Source of the DNA: Clostridiales bacterium
GTDB taxonomy: Bacteria > Bacillota > Clostridia > Christensenellales > Aristaeellaceae
Assembly (NCBI GenBank): GCA_016930575.1
Contig: JAFGGL010000052.1
Span: 1 to 38,330, forward strand
Length of the DNA: 38,330 nucleotides
Direction of reading: 5' to 3'
The position numbers and the translations under genes are program-made. Below the pieces are notes generated by a model that did not search any database, had not been told where the DNA came from, and saw only the letters and a program-made list of their open reading frames with translations. Shown piece after piece: positions 8,280 through 15,728 of the stretch (position 1 is the first letter of the stretch; the number at the start of each line of letters is the position of its first letter).

Positions 8280-8515
8280 TGTATTCCTTCAATATTCTGA
8301 CCAAGCTCTCCAACAGCGAGTTCGAATTACTGAAGTGTATTTATCATGGGATGACCTCCAAGAAGATCGCGGAACTGCGCTACGTGTCCATCGGCACCAT
8401 CAAGACGCAGATCCACAGCATCCTGCACAAGTTCGGGATGAAAAGCATGAAGGACATCATCCGCAAGCTGGACGAGATCAACTTCTCGTCGCTGCTGGAT
8501 ACGCTGCTGAAGTGA
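8279..8515 (+). CDS. LuxR-type helix-turn-helix domain (C-terminal half of a split response regulator)
   Basis: The 78 residues hold a GerE/LuxR-type HTH: LSNSEFELLKCIYHGMTSKK, then IAELRYVSIGTIKTQIHSIL, then HKFGMKSM. Its ATG shares one base with the receiver stop codon. Translation could be coupled, or the two pieces may be one gene broken by a one-base deletion or sequencing error. If separate in the cell, the HTH protein would lack phosphorylation control, which would be unusual. Confidence 0.75.
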   Translation: MYSFNILTKLSNSEFELLKCIYHGMTSKKIAELRYVSIGTIKTQIHSILHKFGMKSMKDIIRKLDEINFSSLLDTLLK

Positions 8516-8552
8516 GCCGCTTGCGGATGCCCGACGGAAAGGATACGCGTAC

Positions 8553-9236
8553 ATGAAATGGGAACTCCACGCGCACACGGCCGAAAGCAGCCGCTGCAGC
8601 CTCGTGCCCGCTTCGGGGCTGGTCGCCCGGCACGCCGAGGCGGGTTTTTCCGGCATCGTGATCACCGACCATTACAATTTGTATAATTTATCCTATCGCC
8701 CCGGAACGCCGCTTGAACAGGCGCTCTCCTGGCTGGGCGGCTATGAAAAAGCCCGCGAAGCGGGCGAAAGGCTTGGACTCACGGTGCTGTTCGGCGTGGA
8801 GATCACGCTTGCAAGCGGCACGAACGATTACCTGGTCTACGGCACGGAGCCGGATTTCCTGACGGACAACCCCGCGCTGTACGAGCTGGACCTGCCGGCG
8901 CTCCACGCGCTTACAAAGCGCTATCACGCCCTGCTGATTCAGGCACACCCCAACCGCGAATACTGCAGCCCCGCGGACCCCGCCGATGTGGACGGCTACG
9001 AGGTCTTCAACGGCAACCCCCGCCAGGAGAACCGCAACGGCCTGACCGCCGCCCTGGCCGACAAAAACCCATCGCATATCCGGATTTCGGGCAGCGATTA
9101 TCACCAGATTACGGATCTGGGCACGGGCTGTACGGAGATTCCTTCAGATGTCCATACCTCCGCCCAACTGGCCGATATCCTGCGGAGCGGGGCATTTAGG
9201 CGCGCGTCCGATTCGGCGCAAGTGCGCCTATCTTGA
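8553..9236 (+). CDS. PHP-domain metal-dependent phosphoesterase
   Basis: The 227-residue protein fits the PHP family (DNA polymerase/histidinol-phosphatase-like). It shows the N-terminal metal motif HAHTAESS, then IVITDHYN, a conserved LIQAHPNRE and the late ISGSDYHQ, all typical metal ligands. Such proteins hydrolyse phosphate esters of nucleotides or small molecules, but the substrate here is unknown. GGAAAGGA precedes the ATG. It follows the split response regulator by 37 bases on the same strand and may be co-transcribed with it. Confidence 0.85.
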   Translation: MKWELHAHTAESSRCSLVPASGLVARHAEAGFSGIVITDHYNLYNLSYRPGTPLEQALSWLGGYEKAREAGERLGLTVLFGVEITLASGTNDYLVYGTEPDFLTDNPALYELDLPALHALTKRYHALLIQAHPNREYCSPADPADVDGYEVFNGNPRQENRNGLTAALADKNPSHIRISGSDYHQITDLGTGCTEIPSDVHTSAQLADILRSGAFRRASDSAQVRLS

Positions 9237-9304
9237 CAAAATCACGGGTTGTGTCCTTCTGCCCCGTTATACCGAAGCGTATGTTCGTACGGCTGCCAAA
9301 AAAA

Positions 9305-10291
9305 CTATCGATGGAGCAGCCTGTGTTTTATCCTTTGCGCGGCATGCAATAAACCGAAACACAGCCGATATAACCATAGGCTTCCATAGGCGGCAAGCGC
9401 CAGATATTTATCGCAGCCTCTGATACAGCGAATGCTTTTCACATTGGTCATTCGCCGCAAATGCTTGTGCGCGCGCCTGATGTAATCAGGGTTTGTTTTT
9501 TGGCGATACAGCCTCCGAAGAAGAAACAGATCATTTTGTATGCCTTGCGCCTGAGCGTATTTAATAAGGTTTGGAAACGACGGCTTGAGAATATTTATGA
9601 TTCGGTCATACGCTGTGTGCGCCGCTAAATGCGCCGCCCTTACGGGGCTGTTATACGAACTTTCGTCGTGAATGCAGTAATCATACAAAGGCGTCGGATT
9701 GAAAACGACGCGTTTTGCCTTTTGCATAAGCCGGACGCACATATGCACATCCTGACATACAAGGAGTTCCGGATCAAATCTTTCATTTTCGAAAAGTGAC
9801 GCGCGGAAGAGCTTGTTCCAGAGATGTCCGGCGAAATGGTCTCCGCGAAGCGTCCATTCCAGCGCCGTATCTCCTGTAAGGATGCAGGGTTCTTCCAGAT
9901 TGGATGACGCGCGTTTTGTGCCGTCGGTATAGCAAAACCAAAATCCGCAGATCGATATGTCCGCCGCGGCTTTTGTAATATCCTCAAGAAGCGTTTCAAA
10001 AATAGTGTCGGACAACACGTCGTCGCCGTCCGCGAAGCCGATATAGTCGCCGCAGGCGATATCCAGCGCCGCATTCCGGGCGGCACTGACGCCTTCATGT
10101 GCCGTTTTGATCACAATGATACGACTATCCTTCTGAGCATACTCGCCCAGGATATTCAGGCTTTGATCCGACGAGCCGTCGTCCACGGCGATAATTTCCA
10201 GTTCCCGGTGCGTTTGCGCAAGAATGCTTTCCAGACAGCGCCGAAGCCATTTTTCAGCATTGAATACGGGAAGAATCACAGATATCTTCAC
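9305..10291 (-). CDS. Family 2 glycosyltransferase
   Basis: The 328-residue protein has a GT-A fold. The N-terminal ISVILPVFNAEKWLRRCL and IIAVDDGSSDQS bind the nucleotide sugar, and a DxD-like IGFADGDD follows. The C-terminal third is basic and likely lies at the membrane surface. The GTG at 10291 is taken as start because homology begins exactly there, although its ribosome binding site is weak. It is the last gene of a three-gene minus-strand cluster with an asparagine-synthase-like enzyme and LicD, so it probably helps build or decorate a surface polysaccharide or teichoic-acid-like polymer. Confidence 0.9.
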   Translation of the reverse strand: MKISVILPVFNAEKWLRRCLESILAQTHRELEIIAVDDGSSDQSLNILGEYAQKDSRIIVIKTAHEGVSAARNAALDIACGDYIGFADGDDVLSDTIFETLLEDITKAAADISICGFWFCYTDGTKRASSNLEEPCILTGDTALEWTLRGDHFAGHLWNKLFRASLFENERFDPELLVCQDVHMCVRLMQKAKRVVFNPTPLYDYCIHDESSYNSPVRAAHLAAHTAYDRIINILKPSFPNLIKYAQAQGIQNDLFLLRRLYRQKTNPDYIRRAHKHLRRMTNVKSIRCIRGCDKYLALAAYGSLWLYRLCFGLLHAAQRIKHRLLHR

Positions 10292-10379
10292 GGCAGATCG
10301 CTCTTTTCTTTGGTATTGCCCTTGGAATCGTTAAATCCGCATGTTGTATACAAAGCCATTATATCACGGCTTATCCGTA

Positions 10380-11429
10380 TTACACATCGTCAAGTATATC
10401 TAAAAAGCGCTCCAGCGACCACACGAGCCATTTCTGGTCCCCGGTCATGGTATCGGTGCAATGCGGCCAGAACTCGTCGCGTACCGGCCCCGGCCAGCCT
10501 TTGAGCCATTCGCTCATCGGCCGCGGCATGGGCAATTTCAGCGGAACGCCGATCGCGGGATAAAGCTGCTCGAACACGCCGCGGACGATATACTTGCCCT
10601 CTCCCCCGCGAATCCTGCCCATATCCGGCGGGCAGCCCATCACCGTGTGCGCATAGGGCATGAATAGTTCGATACCGGCTACAGCGCACGCGTTGATATA
10701 GGAGTTCACGGATATCCTGACAACAAATTCCGATATAAACCTAAAAACATCGATATACCCGTCTTTTTCATAAGCCCTGAACGGCTCCAGAATCAGCTGC
10801 GGATCTTTGAGCGCCCGATACGGCGGCACAAAAGCATAGCGATCCACAAACTCGCCGAAGCTCCAGTCGCGGGCAAGCAGCTTGCTGTGGCCGCCGTAGA
10901 TACAGTCCGCAGTCTCGCCGAAGACGACCGCGTCGCAGCCGTCCGCCTTGGCCTGCATCGCCAGTTTACAGATCTGCACCTCGATGGAGTGGATCGGCGC
11001 GCCTTTGTGCCGCATCAGCCTGGGCGACAGGCTTTCCATGTCCTCCCATGAGACCGGAACGACGGTATGCCCGGTATCCGGGGCGGCGTAATCGATATAT
11101 CGTTTCGCCTGCGCGCTTTCGTCAATACATTCTGCGCCCGGCGACACGCACTTGAGCGTATAGGCGACGGTGTTTTGGGGCATCAATTTCAGCAGAATGG
11201 CGGAATCGATCCCGCCGCTCAAGGCCAATCCGATCTTTTTCCCCCGGGTATAGTCGTCGATCTGTTTCTTCAAAACGCGCAGCAGGTCTCCGCTGTCGCA
11301 AACGGCTGTGCGGTCTTTGGGGAAATCGACGAAGGCCTTCGGAAATCTGTCCGAAAACCATTTGTTTTGATCCGCGCTTTCGCGGAACATCAGGAACGAA
11401 CTCATGGAGTATTGCAGATCGGCCGGCAT
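10380..11429 (-). CDS. Asparagine-synthase-like PP-loop ATP pyrophosphatase
   Basis: The 349-residue protein has the PP-loop LALSGGIDSAILLKL, which binds ATP, and a second conserved block around VVFGETADCIYGG. It resembles the C-terminal half of asparagine synthetase but has no N-terminal glutaminase domain with a catalytic Cys, so it may use free ammonia or a different amine or partner. The chosen ATG (11429) has AAGGAG eight bases upstream. An in-frame GTG nine bases earlier abuts the ribosome binding site. Its position between GT2 and LicD suggests adenylation-dependent amidation of a glycan component, which is an inference. Confidence 0.8.
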   Translation of the reverse strand: MPADLQYSMSSFLMFRESADQNKWFSDRFPKAFVDFPKDRTAVCDSGDLLRVLKKQIDDYTRGKKIGLALSGGIDSAILLKLMPQNTVAYTLKCVSPGAECIDESAQAKRYIDYAAPDTGHTVVPVSWEDMESLSPRLMRHKGAPIHSIEVQICKLAMQAKADGCDAVVFGETADCIYGGHSKLLARDWSFGEFVDRYAFVPPYRALKDPQLILEPFRAYEKDGYIDVFRFISEFVVRISVNSYINACAVAGIELFMPYAHTVMGCPPDMGRIRGGEGKYIVRGVFEQLYPAIGVPLKLPMPRPMSEWLKGWPGPVRDEFWPHCTDTMTGDQKWLVWSLERFLDILDDV

Positions 11430-11469
11430 TTGGCGCACTCCTTATCTGTGCATTCTGTGGGATAAGGTA

Positions 11470-12276
11470 TCAGGTCCGATAGTACCTGCCGTGAACGGGC
11501 GGGCGCTCCCCGGGAGGCGGTATCCGCATATAGTCGCCGTATTTCCGCTGCAGAAATTCCTTATAGTCCCCCTGGCACCAGAAGGCCGTGTCCCGGAACG
11601 GCAGCGCCACCTTTTGCTCCATATCTTCCCGGTCGCTGATATTCTTCAAAGACCCGCTCCCGGGGCTGACGGTCACGTCGGTCGCGCCGGCGTACGGGAA
11701 TTTTTTCGTTGCCTTCTCAAGCATATGGAGAAACACCCTGTATCCGGCCAGCGAAGACAGGCGGCATAACAGCCTTGTGACGCTTTTCTTCAGGGACCGT
11801 CCTTCAACGTACTTCCCGGTGTCGACGATGCTGTATATCAAAAAACGCTTGAAAAGCCGTATCCGTCTGAAATATCGGGCTTTCGCGTCTTCAGCGTCCG
11901 GAAGGCCGTCGATGGGGAAGATATCGATAAAGACGTTCTGCCATTTCAGCGAGGGCTTCATAAGCCGCTCCTCCATCATCATGCGGGTGTCGACCATCTT
12001 GACGTACGGCTGGGTATACTGCGCGATCTTGTAATATTCCCAAGGGGATGTTTCGGTCAGCGTTATGAGTTTTTCGTAGTCCGGCCTCGGCATGGAGACG
12101 TCGACGTCGTCGTCCCACGGGATGAAATCATGATGCCGCACCGCGCCCAGCAGGGTCCCGCCATATAAGTAATAACGCAGGCCGTTTTCGTCGCAGAAAT
12201 CGGCGAAGCTTTTAAGCATCTCATACAAAACATCCTGCAACTCCCCAAGCGATAGCAGTTCCCCACGCTCCGGCAT
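11470..12276 (-). CDS. LicD-family phosphotransferase
   Basis: The 268-residue protein has the LicD signature YYLYGGTLLGAVRHHDFIPW followed by DDDVDVSMPRPDYE, a nucleotidyltransferase-fold metal-binding site. LicD proteins transfer phosphocholine or similar phospho-alcohols from CDP-carriers to cell-surface glycans. The ATG at 12276 was chosen because GGAGAGGGGCGGG lies upstream and family similarity begins shortly after. The frame is open 38 codons further upstream without similarity. A cytidylyltransferase gene starts divergently 168 bases away and could make its CDP-activated donor. Confidence 0.88.
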   Translation of the reverse strand: MPERGELLSLGELQDVLYEMLKSFADFCDENGLRYYLYGGTLLGAVRHHDFIPWDDDVDVSMPRPDYEKLITLTETSPWEYYKIAQYTQPYVKMVDTRMMMEERLMKPSLKWQNVFIDIFPIDGLPDAEDAKARYFRRIRLFKRFLIYSIVDTGKYVEGRSLKKSVTRLLCRLSSLAGYRVFLHMLEKATKKFPYAGATDVTVSPGSGSLKNISDREDMEQKVALPFRDTAFWCQGDYKEFLQRKYGDYMRIPPPGERPPVHGRYYRT

Positions 12277-12371
12277 AGCAATTCCCGCCCCTCTCCGATA
12301 CATACATGAAACATATTCTTTGCCGCATTGCAAGATTCCTGTGCAGCCGCCCTTGGCGCGGTGGTCCCGGC

Positions 12372-12400
12372 TTGCGAAAGCTATGCGCATGCTGTATAAT
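12372..12400 (+). promoter_or_regulatory. Promoter of the cytidylyltransferase gene
   Basis: TTGCGA (12372-12377), a 17-bp spacer and TATAAT (12395-12400) lie about 45 bases before the start codon. The -10 box runs directly into a perfect inverted repeat. Confidence 0.7.
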
Positions 12401-12421
12401 TCGCAGTCGAGAGACTGCGAA
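12400..12421. promoter_or_regulatory. Perfect inverted repeat at the cytidylyltransferase transcription start
   Basis: TTCGCAGTC (12400-12408) and GACTGCGAA (12413-12421) flank the four bases GAGA. The repeat starts in the last base of the -10 box and spans the expected transcription start, so it may be an operator. In RNA it would form a nine-base-pair hairpin with a GNRA-type loop near the 5' end. Confidence 0.55.
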
Positions 12422-12443
12422 ACTGCGCGGAGGTCGATACGGG

Positions 12444-12866
12444 ATGAAGAAGTACAAAACAGGCTACACCTGCGGCGTGTTCGATATGTTTCACATCGGG
12501 CATCTGAACATCCTGCGAAGCGCCAAGGCGCTGTGCGAACGCCTGATCGTGGGCGTGACCACAGACGAATTGTCCGTCGCCGTCAAGCAAAAAAAGCCCA
12601 TCATCCCCTTTGAAGAGCGGCTTGAGATCATCCGTGCGATCCGCTATGTGGACGAGGTCGTCGCGCAGGAAGACAAGAACAAGCTTGACGCGTACTTCCG
12701 GCTGAAGTACGACTGCCTGCTCGTGGGCAGCGACTGGCAGGGCACGCCGCAGTGGAAGCAATATGAGAAAGAGCTGGCGGAATACGGGGTTGATATCGTA
12801 TACCTTCCCCACACCGACGGCATTTCCTCCACCCTTCTTGCCGAGAAACTCAGCGAGATTCCCTGA
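12444..12866 (+). CDS. Cytidylyltransferase (glycerol-3-phosphate cytidylyltransferase / TagD-like)
   Basis: The 140-residue protein shows the nucleotidyltransferase motif GVFDMFHIGHLNILRSAK, the VGVTTDELSV segment and a C-terminal ISSTLL block. Together these match the TagD/GCT group, which makes CDP-glycerol or related CDP-alcohols from CTP. Length fits the family (about 130-140 residues). The ATG at 12444 has GGAGG ten bases upstream. It is divergent from licD, and the pair suggests a CDP-alcohol donor and the transferase that uses it. Choline-phosphate or another phospho-alcohol is possible instead of glycerol-phosphate. Confidence 0.85.
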   Translation: MKKYKTGYTCGVFDMFHIGHLNILRSAKALCERLIVGVTTDELSVAVKQKKPIIPFEERLEIIRAIRYVDEVVAQEDKNKLDAYFRLKYDCLLVGSDWQGTPQWKQYEKELAEYGVDIVYLPHTDGISSTLLAEKLSEIP

Positions 12867-12922
12867 GCAAACGGTAGAGCCACTTATTTACTGGAATATC
12901 AACAAGCGATGGTTTATACTGG

Positions 12923-12950
12923 GGCTGCCGATACCAAAGCGGCAGCCTTT
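12923..12950 (+). terminator. Hairpin terminator after the cytidylyltransferase gene
   Basis: GGCTGCCG (12923-12930) pairs with CGGCAGCC (12940-12947), followed by only three T residues. It is likely a modest terminator. Confidence 0.5.
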
Positions 12951-12985
12951 GCGATACCATACCCTGCGACCATGGAGGCAACAAT

Positions 12986-14194
12986 ATGCATGAAATCAAG
13001 TGCCCGCACTGCGGACAGGTGTTTCAGGTTGATGAATCCGGCTATGCCGCGATCGCGTCCCAGGTCCGGGACGAAGAATTCCACAAAGCGCTGACCGAGC
13101 GCGAAAAACAGCTTAAAATCGCGGAAGATGCCGCGCTGAACCTTTTCAAAGCCAACGCCGAAAAGGATAAAACACAGTCGCTTTCCGATCTGATGCGGGA
13201 GATAGAGCGGCTGAAGTCGCAGATCGCCTCGGAAGAGAAGGACCGGACGATCGCCGTCAACGAGGTGATGTCGGCCAAACAAGAAGAGCTCGCCCAAAAA
13301 GACCGGACGATCGCGGAACTCCAGAGCAAGCTGAAGGAGACCGAAAAGGACAGCCAGCTTCGGGAGCAGTCCCTCAAAGAAAACTTTACCGTGCAGCTCA
13401 AGGCCAAGGACACAGAAATCGCCTTCCATAAGGACCTGAAAGCAAAACTTTCCACCAAAATGGTCGGGGAAACGCTGGAGCAGCATTGCGAGATCGAGTT
13501 TAACAAGTTGCGAGCCACGGGCTTTCAAAACGCGTATTTTGAAAAGGACAACGACGCGAAAACCGGGAGCAAGGGCGATTATATTTTCAGGGATTCAACG
13601 CCCGAGGGCATCGAATTCATCTCCATCATGTTTGAAATGAAAAACGAGATGGACACGACGGCGGCGAAAAAGAAAAACGAGGATTTCCTCAAGGAGATGG
13701 ACAGGGACCGCAGCGAAAAGAACTGCGAATACGCGGTGCTTGTATCGTTGCTTGAGCCGGACAGCGAGCTGTACAACGCCGGTATCGTGGACGTCTCTTA
13801 CAAATATCCGAAAATGTATATCATCCGTCCGCAGTTCTTTATCTCCATGATCACGGTGCTGCGCAACGCGGCGCTGCATTCCGTGCAATACCAGCGGCAG
13901 CTTGCCGAGATCAAAAACCAGAATATCGATATTTCGCACTTTGAAGACGACTTGAACGAGTTCAAAGCCAGATTCGGCAATAACTACCGATTGGCAAGCG
14001 AACGGTTCCAATCCGCGATTAAGGAAATCGAAACAACGATTAAGCATCTGGAAAATACGAAGGAATCATTGCAGAAGTCGGAAAACAACCTGCGCCTGGC
14101 CAACGACAAGGCACAGGATCTAAGCGTAAAGCGCCTGACAAAAAACAACCCCACAATGCAGGCGAAGTTCAGCGAACTTGGAAAAAACGGCTGA
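12986..14194 (+). CDS. DUF2130-family protein with zinc-ribbon start, coiled coil and nuclease-like motif
   Basis: The 402-residue protein matches the DUF2130 family. It opens with [15 protein letters not shown], a half zinc ribbon, followed by a long charged coiled coil (about residues 25-155). The conserved domain (about 160-310) contains KGDYIFRD and, some 20 residues on, FEMKNE, a spacing compatible with the D...(E)xK arrangement of PD-(D/E)XK nucleases. A second coiled coil ends the protein. GGAGG precedes the ATG. Function is not established. The nuclease link is read from the motif only. It stands alone between two hairpins. Confidence 0.75.
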   Translation: MHEIKCPHCGQVFQVDESGYAAIASQVRDEEFHKALTEREKQLKIAEDAALNLFKANAEKDKTQSLSDLMREIERLKSQIASEEKDRTIAVNEVMSAKQEELAQKDRTIAELQSKLKETEKDSQLREQSLKENFTVQLKAKDTEIAFHKDLKAKLSTKMVGETLEQHCEIEFNKLRATGFQNAYFEKDNDAKTGSKGDYIFRDSTPEGIEFISIMFEMKNEMDTTAAKKKNEDFLKEMDRDRSEKNCEYAVLVSLLEPDSELYNAGIVDVSYKYPKMYIIRPQFFISMITVLRNAALHSVQYQRQLAEIKNQNIDISHFEDDLNEFKARFGNNYRLASERFQSAIKEIETTIKHLENTKESLQKSENNLRLANDKAQDLSVKRLTKNNPTMQAKFSELGKNG

Positions 14195-14214
14195 CGCATA
14201 TCAAGCGCCTTTTG

Positions 14215-14260
14215 CGGCAGCAACCGGATTTACCCCACAGTCGCTGCCGTTTTCTTTTTT
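14215..14260 (+). terminator. Intrinsic terminator of the DUF2130 gene
   Basis: CGGCAGC (14215-14221) pairs with GCTGCCG (14243-14249), followed by TTTTCTTTTTT. The right arm and T-tract overlap the last codons of the convergent diguanylate cyclase gene, where they encode its Lys-rich tail. Confidence 0.8.
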
Positions 14261-15384
14261 GCGTTTTTGTCCCGATACATCAACTCGTCGACCTTCATAT
14301 ACAGCCTGTGCAGGTTTACGATCTCGCTTCCTCTAAAAATATACGCGCCGATGCTCAGCCTGATCGCATACGGCTTGCTGATCTCGATATTTTTCCTGAT
14401 TCGCTCGTCTTCCATTTTTTTCAGATACTGCGCCATTAATTCCCGGCCGCAGTCTTTCAAAACCGCGGCAAACTCGTCGCCGCCGTAACGCGCGATGAAA
14501 TACCTGCCTCCGAAACATTCGCGCAGGATCTCCGCCGTGGCCTTCAGCGCCCTGTCGCCCTCAATATGGCCGTATCGGTCGTTGATCTGCTTGAAATCAT
14601 CCACGTCGATCATGATAAGCCCAAGCGGCTTATCCGCGCCTCGGCATTCCTCCATCATCCTGCGGGTGTAGGTATCCAGCGCCATGCGATTGTTCAGGCT
14701 CGTCAAGTGGTCGATGTTCGTCCTGTTGTTCAGAACGAGCATCTGGATCTCCAGTATCACCAGGCTCGTGGCCGCCCACATCAGCCCAGTCAGAGATTGA
14801 AATACAATTTCGATCAACGCAAGCGTCACAGGGATCACAGGAACCAACAGGTAGGGTATCAGCTCGCCGCGATTGAGCGTTTTTCGCTTTGCCAATATAA
14901 TGACCGCCGCCGCCGCTATGTACATAAAGCCCAACACATAGCTGCCGACATACGCTATCCCCAGAATATTCTGGTTGTTTTCGCTTATTCCGAAGGCGCC
15001 GCCGCCGGGTAGCGTAACGAGCACAACAAAAGCATACAGCATGGCGGGCAGTGCAACGAGGCAGCGCAGCCACCACCCGATACTGGAAATATGAAAAATC
15101 CTGAAAAGGCAGTAATACAGCCACAGCATCGGGATGGCCACCGCAAGGCAGTAATCCAGGGTCTGCAGGATATATAGCAGGATACGGATCGCCTGCCCCG
15201 GCACCCCCCACAGGTTTTCGATGGCGGCTTCGTCGACTAGCATCACAAGCGTTGCGAAGATAAAGAGGATGAATACTTTTTCTTCACAGCAGATGGACTT
15301 GAGTTTCCGCCTGTAATTTCTGAGGACCAGCAGAAGGACCAAAACGGCGAAGCTGTTCAGATAGACCAGCGCGACATTATTCAT
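14230..15384 (-). CDS. Membrane-bound diguanylate cyclase (GGDEF)
   Basis: The 384-residue protein has about seven N-terminal membrane helices (to about residue 200) and a C-terminal GGDEF domain with an intact active site (FIARYGGDEFAAVL) and the preceding DVDDFKQINDRYGH. It should make cyclic di-GMP from two GTP. The product-inhibition I-site RxxD five residues before GGDEF is absent (RYFI in its place), so feedback inhibition is not expected. The ATG at 15384 has AAAAGG at eight-base spacing. An ATG (15390) and GTG (15393) in frame just upstream sit too close to it. It is transcribed divergently from the Pel operon, whose PelD should bind its product. Confidence 0.9.
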   Translation of the reverse strand: MNNVALVYLNSFAVLVLLLVLRNYRRKLKSICCEEKVFILFIFATLVMLVDEAAIENLWGVPGQAIRILLYILQTLDYCLAVAIPMLWLYYCLFRIFHISSIGWWLRCLVALPAMLYAFVVLVTLPGGGAFGISENNQNILGIAYVGSYVLGFMYIAAAAVIILAKRKTLNRGELIPYLLVPVIPVTLALIEIVFQSLTGLMWAATSLVILEIQMLVLNNRTNIDHLTSLNNRMALDTYTRRMMEECRGADKPLGLIMIDVDDFKQINDRYGHIEGDRALKATAEILRECFGGRYFIARYGGDEFAAVLKDCGRELMAQYLKKMEDERIRKNIEISKPYAIRLSIGAYIFRGSEIVNLHRLYMKVDELMYRDKNAKKKTAATVG

Positions 15385-15445
15385 ATTCATCACCTTTTGC
15401 GTCGATCAGGTAAGGAAATAGAACTTCGTGCTCCCTTCTTCCTTC

Positions 15446-15474
15446 AGTATACCGAGTAACTTCAGTTTTGTAAA
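15446..15474 (-). promoter_or_regulatory. Promoter of the diguanylate cyclase gene
   Basis: On the minus strand TTTACA (15474-15469), a 17-bp spacer and TATACT (15451-15446) lie about 60 bases upstream of the start codon. Confidence 0.75.
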
Positions 15475-15635
15475 CGTATCCCGTTTCGCCTGCTTTTTGT
15501 CCTTCCTTCTGCCAAACATCTGCGGAACTCCCATATTCTGTTGTCCACTACAGTCAATTGCCATTGGAACTGCATGGATGTCAAACTATGATCCGCTCCC
15601 TCCGCTCACGCGGCGGTGCAGGCGCTTCGGTTTCA

Positions 15636-15664
15636 TTGACAAACACCCGGAATTCTCATAAAAT
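15636..15664 (+). promoter_or_regulatory. Promoter of the Pel operon
   Basis: TTGACA (15636-15641), a 17-bp spacer and TAAAAT (15659-15664) lie 65 bases before the first gene. In the remaining intergenic sequence between the two divergent promoters (15475-15635) I see no gene and no recognisable c-di-GMP riboswitch. Confidence 0.75.
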
Positions 15665-15728
15665 AATACTTATACAACAAGCGGTTTGCCAAACTCGTTC
15701 ATACTACCATATCTGGAGGAGAGCGCTT

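Noticed and set aside
15394-15728. Possible c-di-GMP riboswitch before the Pel operon
   Set aside because: I looked for the GEMM-type conserved core in the leader and saw none. Control appears to be at PelD, and the leader after the promoter is short.
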